A program made the position numbers and the translations under genes. Shown here piece after piece: positions 12,401 to 20,649 of a DNA stretch of 64,000 bases. The notes under the pieces were generated by a model. That model did not search any database and had not been told where the DNA came from. It saw nothing but the letters and a program-made list of their open reading frames with translations. Source of the stretch: Eutreptiella sp. 'Long Island Sound 2002' (lineage: Eukaryota > Euglenozoa > Euglenophyceae > Eutreptiales > Eutreptiaceae); assembly GCA_964036045.1 (NCBI GenBank), contig OZ038398.1:25178109-25242108 (forward strand). The letters are read 5' to 3'. The first letter of the stretch is position 1. Every line of letters begins with the position of its first letter.

Positions 12401-13130
12401 GGTTCAGCCCACAGAACCAGGGAACCGCTTGAATGTGGAGGGCGACCACCCCCCTCTTCTTCTTCTGTCACCTTCAGCGCCTTGAAAACAGGGACCAACA
12501 AGCCCCATCACCTAGACCACCCTACCCCATTCTTGGCCTACCCCCAAAGTAGGCCGTATGCTCCACTAAGCAAAGGCCTGATCCATCACCTGCCAGACTC
12601 TCTCTTGGGTGTACGTACATGCGCTCCCAAGAGGTGCCAGGAGCACAGGGCAGGGGCCGCAGCTTCCTTGGAGGAGCATGGGCAGGGGGTTCCTGTGAGC
12701 AGACTACGTGACCAACCACTGGTCCCTCAGACGTGCCGTGCTCTAAAGGGGGGGGGTTATAGGTTGAGGGGGTTGGGATTTCCTGCGCGCAAATGTAGCG
12801 AACCCCTTGCACAACTGCATCCTGGGGGACAACTTTGCACTGTGTGGGCAATGTGTGTACATTTGTTGCTGGATCCCCCCTGAAAACCACAACCAAAGCA
12901 CCAAAAAAAAGCACCAAAATACAATTCACCATTATCATCGTCTTCTTTGGAGACGTTCTTATCTGCCCATAAATTCGGTGTCACATAGGGTCCCAGTACT
13001 TGTGGCAGTACAAAAACTTGCTTCGTAGCACTGCGTGCTTTGTGGCACAGCGCGCTCAGGCATCCCCTTGGACCTGAATGGGCTCATGCCCTCCCAGGAA
13101 GTGCACTGCGCTCGGGGTAATCTGGTCGCC
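9462..13130. other. Region without a recognisable gene
   Basis: No frame longer than about 130 codons shows a known domain on either strand. G runs continue at 11434-11443 (10 G) and 12035-12049 (15 G). A roughly 30-bp segment around GCTCCACTAAGCAAAGG (12553-12582) recurs at 14809-14838 inside intron 3 of the methyltransferase gene. Confidence 0.6.
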
Positions 13131-13484
13131 TTAGTACCCGGTGCACTGTCCTGCAACCGGTGCACAACGGTGCACCATCGTCCCCGTCCTGTGGGCACGG
13201 AGTCCCGTAGATGTGTCTGCCCCGTCCACCCCATGCCCTGACACGCGTTCGACGTTGCACAACACGCACGACAGCCCTGCCCCCTGTCGTTCCAAAATCC
13301 CAGGTCTGCCACAAGGCCAACAGCCAACACATATGTGTTGATGCCCTACCGGTAGGTGACTCACGTTGGCAAAGTTGTGGTTGCGCAGGGCCTCCAACCC
13401 GCAGTACGTGGCCATCGTCACCCAGGGTTCGACCACCACAGATTCCCGTTGCAACTCCCCTCCCTCTCTGGGTGCGTCTGTGCA
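13131..13484 (-). other. Open frame continuing past the methyltransferase stop codon
   Basis: On the minus strand, the frame of the methyltransferase stays open for 117 codons after its TGA (13485-13487). The stretch after the stop includes SVVVEPWVTMATYCGLEA and LRNHNFAN, which read like ordinary protein, followed immediately by a good splice-donor match (AAC/GTGAGT at about 13362). I recognise no domain. It could be an extra exon reached by splicing around the TGA, a readthrough tail, part of another gene, or chance. Confidence 0.3.
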
Positions 13485-13798
13485 TCACTCTTGCTTGACC
13501 ACAGGTTTTGTGCTGCCTGGCCCCGCTTTGATGCTGCTGCGGAACATCATGCAGTTCGGGGCCCCGCACAGGCACTGCAGCCCTGTCTGAAAATACCGCC
13601 GGCCGTAGTCCACGCACAGCTCCTCGTGGAGGCGGACGTCATGCACAGTGTAGAAGGCAATGACGGGCTGCTGCATGCCAGGAAGATACACGGAGCAGCT
13701 CCAGCTGTTGGGGCTGCACGAGTGGTTGGCGAACCTTGTGTAGTTCCCAAAATGTTCAGAGTCCAAAACCGTTGGCATGTGCGGCGCTATGTTGTCAT
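13485..13798 (-). CDS. Methyltransferase exon 4: catalytic SET core and post-SET
   Basis: It completes codon 844 and runs to TGA at 13487-13485. It holds RFANHSCSPN (residues 865-874, the NHSC core), IAFYTVHDVRLHEELCVDYG (the ELxxDYG catalytic strand, 903-909) and CLCGAPNC, the last three zinc ligands of post-SET. The acceptor is CACCCCGCAG. The G left over from exon 3 and the first AT here make an aspartate, so the reading frame is continuous. Confidence 0.9.
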
Positions 13799-16700
13799 CT
13801 GCGGGGTGAATGTGGGAATCTGCGCATCACCATCTCTGTTACCTCTGCCTCTGCCTCTGCCTCTGGCCCTGGGTTCAGCTCAGTACAGCGCTGGACCACA
13901 ACACCCGTGGTGTGCGGGGGCGAGTTCCAGAGTGGAGGGGGAGGTCGAAATTTTTGTGTTGGCATTTTTGAATTACCCATTGAATTCTTAGCATTGTGAA
14001 TGCCTGTCAGCGAAAACATCAACAGGGAATCCTGGCAGACGCATCAATAATCTCCCAACGCACCCATCGAGCCGCAACATCGTTGTCCCCACCTCCCTCC
14101 CCACCCTCGCGCACCAGCTGCACCTTTGGCAAGCCATACCAGGCCTTTTCTTCGCCATCGGGGGGTCCCGAGTGAAAGGGGGCTGAGACTACGATTTTCG
14201 TAAATAGGATAATTGCGGCATTTGATTACAACTGTAGTTATGGGCCAGTACAACAGTGACGAGGCTTTTGTTCTGGCCTCTGGAGGTCTAGAGGTCTCTG
14301 GATGGATGCTGTTAATTCCTGGGCCTTTGCAGAGATGCCATGGGTGTGTTTTCTTTACCCACCCATGCCTTGCATCTTGAGTTGAAATACGATACACCAA
14401 AAATCTTGCGATCATGCTGAGCAACTACATCACACCATGTGCACCATACCAACCCATTTGATTGTGCCTCATACAGCCTGTCAGGAAATTGGGCCACCAA
14501 TGTTGCAGCCATTATCGTTTCTTGCTTCTGATGAACCAGGCGTGGAATTGTGTTTCCCTTTTGTCTCACGGCTTTCCGGGCATGGGAGCACTAGGTTTTG
14601 GTTGTACGGCACACGATGTTGGGTCCTATGCATGGCAACTTTGGTGATTCGAGGCATAATTTGTTATCTGTGTTTAAAAGCACTCCTCAAATTCCTCATA
14701 CAATTACAACTCATTGCAACGCATCACTTTTAATTCACCGTATTACCAAAAATTACGAGCGTAATCGCAGCACCCTCCTGAAAAAGGCAGAAACCTCCAG
14801 GGGGCAGGGCGTACGCTCCAATAAGCAAAGGCCTGAGCTGTGCGGAAGACGAAGGCTGAAGGGAACAGCAACAACACCTGTTGTGTACAAGTCGTAGGAG
14901 TAGGACCCCGACTTGTTCAAGGATGCGTCGCTGGTTAGAGCCTCCCCTGTATATGAACCCCAGTATGTGCCTTTAGGGATGAATTCTTTCGCAATGAGGC
15001 CAAAGCCCTTTGCCTGGAAGAGCACGAGAAGGCGTCTCAGGGGGCCACTCTATTCCTTGCTGATGCGAGATGGCTGGTGCGAGGGGTGGTCGAGCATGGG
15101 GGCGCCGGCAGGGAGGGACTAAAGGACCGAAGCAGCAACTGTGAGCAGATGAACAACTGTCCCACTCTCACCTACCAAAAAATATGTTTCTGCACTGCGT
15201 GTGGACAAGCATCTGTGGACAAACAATGTCGACCGTTTCCTCCTGAAGACCCCAATCAGTGCGTCCCGCTAATAACCCAGAAGTACCAACCAGCGCACTT
15301 GCTGGGCCTTTATCTCTGACGCCTCTGTCGAAGATGATTTAATTGGGCCGGCTAAAGCATCCGAACAACCTCCTGCCTCTGTCAAAGCGCCGTCGGGTGA
15401 CGGGGTGGGACGCTTTGGGACTGGAACAGATGGCCAGAGATAGAGGAGTGCGGAGGGGCCAATTCGGATGGGGAGGGGCACAGACAATGTCAAGTGACTC
15501 GTGGCAGAGTGACAGGGTTGGTTCTGATGAGGCCGAGTACAGCACGGGGTCAGTGGCACGTGATTGCAGAGCTCATCGTGGGCGGATATTGATAGTGAGG
15601 GATTCAATGGATCAACCATGACCAACTATCAGCATGTATGAGCAGGTATGGGCGTGTAAGAGCAAGTATGACATTTAGCACCACGAGCAAGTCATAACGA
15701 GTAAGTATGACCGGCAAGCAGGTGAGGAAGGAGCAGGTACGAGCAAGCACGGGCAAATATGAGCATGTGTGAGTAGGTATGACAAGTATAGTCAGGTGTT
15801 AGCACAAAAGTAGCCCAATGAACTAGGAAGGGGTTTTCCAAGGTATACAAAAAAAGAATTTACACTATTTTCGGTCTCGTGGTTTTCTTTGTTGGCACCC
15901 AAAGGCTGGGCTGTTTTCTACGCCCTCCCTCAGACCGGCCCCATCCCTTCTACATCGGGTGCAAACCGCTCGCCCTGCCACCTCCCCTCTTCACACGAAG
16001 TCTCTCCCAAGAACAGTTGCGTGAGTGGCTGCTTGGATGTGTCACGCTCTGGATCTGCGCACCAACCCTCCCGCAACCCTTCAGCCAGATCCTGCAAGCA
16101 CCTGGTCAATAAACTTGACAGCCACTTTGGGGCGTGTCCCACATTGCACTTGCCTGAGACGGCAGGTGGTTGCCGAGCACTGGCATCCGCACGCGTCACT
16201 GCACTCCACCAACTCCCCACTTTCGTCAATCAAAAATGGGGGTTTTGAACAAACACATGTCCCCCAGCGCCGGCAGTTGCACAGGGTTGTGTCCACAGCG
16301 TGCTGGGACTGGACAGGTGGAGCCTGCCTGGGGCGCAAAGGGAAGTCCACGACCCCCGTGATGTATCCAAAGTCCGGGGGAGGGACGGTGTCCGGGCACT
16401 CCACAGGCACAGGGTGCACAGGGTCCAAGCCTCTGCTGATGTCCACCAGTATGGCCTCAACGGTTGGACGAGAGCATGCAAGGATATGGCACTCCTGAGC
16501 AGCAGGGTGGGCATTGTGGGTGTATGGTTGCGAATGTAGTTGAAACACAAACAACGGATAGGACCAGCTCTGAGGGGGCACGCTTCTGAGCAAGTGACCA
16601 ACGCACCTGACTGTCCAGACGGGTAATTCACCCACACCTTTATCCCCATTTGCGAACTGTGTTGAATTTGCTACGTGCTTCAACCTCCACAGCATGACTG

Positions 16701-19211
16701 AGACAAGCCTCGCATAGCCTCCCCGCCCCTCATAGCCCCGCATAGCCTGGCCTCACAGCTGTGACTCATGCAGCCAACGCAAGCAACTCTGCCCGACTTG
16801 ACAGGACTTGACAGGAAATCATTCAGGGGATGGAATAAAAGCCAGTGTGGGGTAGAAGCGGCCTCACAATCGCTGGGACCTCTTCTTAACACACCACGGG
16901 GTCCTCTGCTGCGCCGGGGGAGTGGAGGTTCAACTTAGGGCCAGCAAAACTTGAAGATATCTGGCCGGCGTCCCTCGTGGTCCGCGATAGATGGGGTGAC
17001 AATGCAGCAAATTGCAACAGCAGATGGTAGGAAACAGCAGCAAGCAGCATCCACAGCAGGTAGTGAGCAGCAGCAACACAGCACCCAATAGCAGCAGCCA
17101 GTTGCACCACTAGCAACCACGAGCAACCACGAGCAACCATCAGCCAGCAACCGCACGAACTAGCCAAAAGACAAGAAGGCACCACCATCAGCCAACAGTT
17201 CAAGGCACACCGTGCTTGCCAGCCTTTGTGCAACGCTTTTGTCGGCGGAATTCGGGATGCGGACTGCACCGTTGATGAACAAATCAAAATCTGCAGAGGT
17301 CTCAATGTCTGGTGTCGCACTCGCTATCAACGTCTGCAAAACGCTGTTCCGGAGGTTGCTCACCAGATGATGTGGCTGCACTATGATACTCCCAACAAAC
17401 CGCTGGGCTGATTGGTCAGGTTTGTTCGCCCAGTGTAGTGGCAGTAATGCGCTCCCCTCGTCCTCGGAATTCCGAAGACGGATTACTTTTGGCTGAAGAG
17501 CTGGGCCAGGAAGCCGATGCATACGCCACCACCATTCCCGCTGGTGGGCCGCTGCTGGGTACTGCCAACCGTTGGTGATTTCGTAAACCCCGTCGTAGAC
17601 AACTTCCCCCTGCCGATGTTGCAGTTCACCGAAGTGCAATAAGGGGCTTTTGCTTTCAAATGTGTTGTGCAGCTGTTCGTTGAATTCCTCCACAGCTTCA
17701 GGTGTGTTGCCCCCCATAGTGAAAACAACGCAGTCGTGCGACCGGTATGCATTCGCTGGTGTCAGAAGGGCTACGGCTTGCATCATGTTGCCATACCTGC
17801 GACTCAGCCCCCGGAATTCGTGGTGGTGCTCTTCAGCGACACCGTGAAACTTTAGGTAATACCATAAGTCCTTCCTTGATGGAAAAGAACCCCGCGCTGC
17901 AACGTGGCTCGCAATTGATAAACAGATGGTGTCAGAAGGTGGCAATGCGGATGGGTGATTCAGAGGCTTTCGGGGCGACATGCGACCCGCGTGGATCGCT
18001 TGACCGCTCCCAACAGCTCTTGGGGATGGCTGAGATCGGTCACACGCACGACGTTGCGGATGCAGTCCGCAGTCGCAGGCCAAATCCAGGGTCCGTGACC
18101 CATCGTCGTGATACCGAGATTGGAGAAAATGCACGCAAACTGCCGCGTCTTGGCACCTCAAGAATGTGGAAAGTGCACTTTGGATTCCCTGCACGTCATC
18201 CAAGTCTAAAACAGCAGACCCACTTTGCGGAACAAAAAGCTTCTGCCCGTTGTTGTCAATTAGTGCAGGTGCACCAGGAATTCTCGGGAGGTATTGGATC
18301 CTCCTCGATTCTTCAGAAGCGTGCGTGTCGACAACGTCATCCGCCTGAGCATCAGGTGTGGCGATCGGTGACAGCTGCCCACTACAGACTCCTTCGCTTT
18401 CGACTTCCAGCGTATGATACCCTACATCCGATTCCAGGTGCGTCTCATCAAAGGCGTCGTGGCCCGCACCAGCGTCACAGTAGGCCAGATGTGCATCAAG
18501 CGCACCATGCTCAGAGGGACTGTTGCACCGTGGTTTATCAGTATCCATCACTTCAGGAAGCGGGGAAATGGGTGACATCTGTTTACGCTTCCCCAGGATT
18601 GATTTCCTCTCCGCAGCAAACCTGTGTCCCGACTCCTCAGCACAAGCCTCTTCGTCACAATTCGACTCTGTCGCACACACCTCGTCACAGGACTGAGGAT
18701 GTTCAGACTTTGCCATACAGGCCTCAACAACGCAGTGTGGATCTGTGTGGATACCTACCTCTTCGTCACAGTTTGCCTCCGTCCCACAAACCCCAACACC
18801 ACAGTTTGGCGCGGTCATACATAGTTCCTCCTCCTCAACACAATCTGGTTCCGCCAGACTTAGCCCCTCATCGCAGTTAGCTGTCGTCACACACATATGT
18901 TCACTGCAGTTTGGCTGCGTTGCGCACACTTCTTCTGCACAATTTGTTTGTATTTCACTGACCTGTCCACCGCAGTCGGGACTGTCCGTATTCTGCTGGT
19001 TTTGTGCCGATTCCTCTTGCGGGTCACCACTTGGCACCCCCACCAGGGCACTGCCACACTCCTCTTCTTTCTCCTGCACGCCACGGGTTGGATCCCAATA
19101 AGCATCTTCCATAATTCTTTCTTCTGGCAAGGAAGAGTGCTCCAACTCCCCAATTCCTGCTGCGTCATGCCATTCGCCATTGGTGAAAATGTTGTCCAAG
19201 CAGTCGTACAT
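13485..19211 (-). CDS. SUVH-like histone H3K9 methyltransferase (SRA, pre-SET, SET, post-SET), four exons
   Basis: Predicted exons are 19211-17211, 16494-16102, 15013-14878 and 13798-13485, giving 947 residues. Introns are 716, 1088 and 1079 bp, all GT-AG, with matching phases (0, 0, 1). In order the protein has an acidic cysteine-repeat N-terminus (about 80-195), an SRA/YDG domain (about 436-570), a pre-SET with nine cysteines (739-778), a SET domain (about 799-912) and a post-SET C-x-C-x4-C (919-926). Family knowledge: SRA binds methylated DNA and the SUV39-class SET transfers methyl groups from S-adenosylmethionine to histone H3 lysine 9, in the nucleus. All key SET motifs are present, so activity is plausible. 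The start is the first ATG of the open frame; an upstream exon cannot be excluded. The exon 1-2 junction is the least certain because the exon 2 frame is open upstream to 16743. Confidence 0.85.
13842..13866. repeat. CTCTGC microsatellite in intron 3
   Basis: Four consecutive CTCTGC-type hexamers in a short intronic tract. Confidence 0.85.
14878..15013 (-). CDS. Methyltransferase exon 3: N-terminal half of SET
   Basis: The exon gives residues 799-843 plus the first base of codon 844. AKGFGLIAKEFIPKGTYWG then SYTGEAL matches the SET N-terminal strand pattern (GxGlxAxxxIpkGxfIgeYxGE), including the cofactor-binding GxG and the Y-x-G-E. The acceptor GTGCTCTTCCAG/GCA is strong and the donor is ACAG/GTGTTG. 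Confidence 0.88.
15625..15800 (+). repeat. Degenerate GAGCAAGTATGA repeat in intron 2
   Basis: The words GAGCAGGTATG, GAGCAAGTATGA, CGAGCAAG and GAGTAGGTATGA recur irregularly about every 10-12 bp over 175 bp of methyltransferase intron 2. Confidence 0.7.
16102..16494 (-). CDS. Methyltransferase exon 2: pre-SET zinc cluster
   Basis: 131 codons, residues 668-798. The segment ILVDISRGLDPVHPVPV, then PPPDFGYITG, matches the entry to SUV39/SUVH pre-SET domains (DISxGxE.. and FxYI). Nine cysteines follow at 739, 741, 747, 749, 765, 769, 771, 773 and 778, the exact number needed for the Zn3Cys9 cluster. The end CRLRQVQCG corresponds to the family CxNRxxQxG. The acceptor is CTGCTGCTCAG/GAG and the donor is CAG/GTGCTT (16102/16101). 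Confidence 0.88.
17002..17156. repeat. CAG-rich tract with AGCAACCACG repeats in intron 1
   Basis: CAGCAG and AGCAGCA words are followed by three AGCAACCA(C/T)-type units. The composition recalls the CAG heads of the array at the left end of the window. It lies inside methyltransferase intron 1, close to the exon 1 donor. Confidence 0.75.
17211..19211 (-). CDS. Methyltransferase exon 1: cysteine-repeat N-terminus and SRA domain
   Basis: 667 codons. Residues about 80-195 repeat an N-C-x-E-E-V-C-A-T-E theme. A basic GKRKQ segment follows at about residue 200 and could be a nuclear localisation signal. The SRA domain is recognised by VVFTMGGN (about 492-499, compare the YTGxGGN of the family), FESKSPLLHFGE (the NSFxxxxPVRVxRG region), VVYDGVYEI (537-545, the name-giving YDG motif) and MHRLPGPALQP (the LxRLPGQP region). 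It lacks the usual PVRV wording and is divergent, so methyl-CpG binding needs testing. The donor ACG/GTGTGC at 17211/17210 is in phase 0. About 58 codons lie between SRA and the donor, without a known domain. Confidence 0.8.
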
Positions 19212-20067
19212 AGCGACGGCAGTTTGCCTCCACACTCCACCTTGCCCAGGATGTGCGAAACGTTCACATTTCCAACACGGCAGAGAACTGGAAGACTACA
19301 TGAAACCAGCAAATACCTAATACCACGGTAACGGTGGAGGGTGCATTGTGCTGCGCCAGTCATATGGTTTCGTGTGACTTCAGGCTTTTCCAATGCATGT
19401 ATCGTAACTGTCGAGAAACACTTTTGAATGCGATTTGCATGGGGGGGAGATAGGCGACAAACTGAGAACTTGGGCTGAGAATAGGATTGGCCGGACCCCC
19501 CCTTTCCCCACCGTCCCTCCCTCCCTCCAACCCAGGTTTTCTTCTTGGGGACCACCAAACGTCGTTTACCAGGTTTGGGTGGAAGCGCTGGCGACATTAA
19601 GGAACTTCAACATAGTTGGAGTTCCAGCAAAAGCACTCGTTTCCGAAGAAACAACTACGAAGCCAAAACAAGTTGTAAACTCCCAGCAATTGCACAGCAA
19701 TAAACGTCGTAACCAACAAAAGGCAAAAGGTTAAATGTTGCAGCAGTGAACGAAAAAAGCTTTCGACCGACCGATTACAATCAATTCCGGCGAAGCAGGC
19801 AAACGAGCAAAAAAGAGCAAAGTTTCAGGGGGTTGGTTTTTGGTTCCCGGCAATGCTTGGGCCCGGATGCCCCCTTGGATTGTCGCCGATTCTGCCCATG
19901 GTTCTCATTTGGACTACCATTTCATTTGCACTTTACACCCAGTTCGTGTGATGAGCATCAATCTAATCACAAATTTCTCTCATTTCTTCTTCCTCAGATG
20001 CAACCTATGATCCAAAATCTTCCACGGCATTCGCAGTTTTGGTGGCCATAGCAACAGTAAGTATTGG
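19212..20067. other. Divergent intergenic region
   Basis: It separates the minus-strand methyltransferase start from the plus-strand HEAT ORF and may hold both promoters. I see no clear TATA box. A very strong acceptor context (pyrimidine tract ending TTCTTCCTCAG at 19997) and a strong donor (ACA/GTAAGT at 20057) bracket 59 bp (19998-20056). One frame of that stretch encodes a hydrophobic STAFAVLVAIAT. This may be an exon of a gene not otherwise visible, or a non-coding leader exon. Confidence 0.4.
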
Positions 20068-20649
20068 ATGGGTGATGTTGCCCTGTACGATGAGCTGGTA
20101 CATATTGCGCAACAACCAGGTGGGCACCACGCCGCAAGAGTGCTTACGTTGCTTCAAAGCACCAGTACAAATATCCGCAAACTTGCCGCGACGACCTTGG
20201 GCCACGTTGGGGTGGTAAATGAAGCCATTTTAGATGCATTGAGAACGACCGTCCAAAGTGACTCGTCTCCGCATGTTCGGGAGCAAGCGGCCAAAGCGAT
20301 CGGAGTGCTGGCGCCGAGCGTGTCCCCTTTTGTCTCGTTTTTGAGCGAGGTAGCCGAAAGGAGCGAAGAAATGCCCTTTGTTCGAAAAGCTTGTGAGTCG
20401 GCTATTCAACACATTGTCGTGCGGTGGTCCGGCCCGGAGACGCAGGGGGAGACGCGAGGAGTTCGGAAAGGGAAGCGGTTCAAGTTTGATCAAGGCGCTC
20501 TGCAACAACAAAACCTTAGCTATCATCGTACAACATGTATATCGGCGAATATCGGTCATGTATGTTCACCTTCGGGTCGGGAACGCATGCCCCCAACAAT
20601 CATGGAATCCAACCAAACCGACGCACATCTACGCTGTTTTTTCGAATAG
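20068..20649 (+). CDS. HEAT-repeat protein (possibly one exon of a larger gene)
   Basis: A 193-residue frame. Residues about 20-115 form consecutive helical pairs typical of HEAT repeats: RKLAATTLGHVG then EAILDALRTTV, VREQAAKAIGVLAP, and VRKACESAIQHIV. The spaced R/A-A-x-x-L/A-I-x-x-L/V pattern and the acidic SDSSPHVR turn match the PBS-lyase-like HEAT class, a protein-protein interaction scaffold. Residues after about 120 are basic and low in pattern and may be intron read-through. The same frame is open upstream without a stop to about 20010, so the ATG is not certain. No partner or pathway can be named. Confidence 0.5.
   Translation: MGDVALYDELVHIAQQPGGHHAARVLTLLQSTSTNIRKLAATTLGHVGVVNEAILDALRTTVQSDSSPHVREQAAKAIGVLAPSVSPFVSFLSEVAERSEEMPFVRKACESAIQHIVVRWSGPETQGETRGVRKGKRFKFDQGALQQQNLSYHRTTCISANIGHVCSPSGRERMPPTIMESNQTDAHLRCFFE

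Noticed and set aside
13420-13445. tRNA-like GGTTCGACC T-loop
   Set aside because: No acceptor stem, D arm or anticodon arm can be placed at the right distances.
13084-13617. 177-codon minus-strand frame overlapping methyltransferase exon 4
   Set aside because: It is in a different frame from the SET and post-SET coding sequence and has shadow-like arginine/glycine-rich composition.
17747-18880. Long plus-strand frame (377 codons) opposite methyltransferase exon 1
   Set aside because: It is antisense to a domain-supported exon, has no recognisable domain, and its composition mirrors the opposite coding strand.
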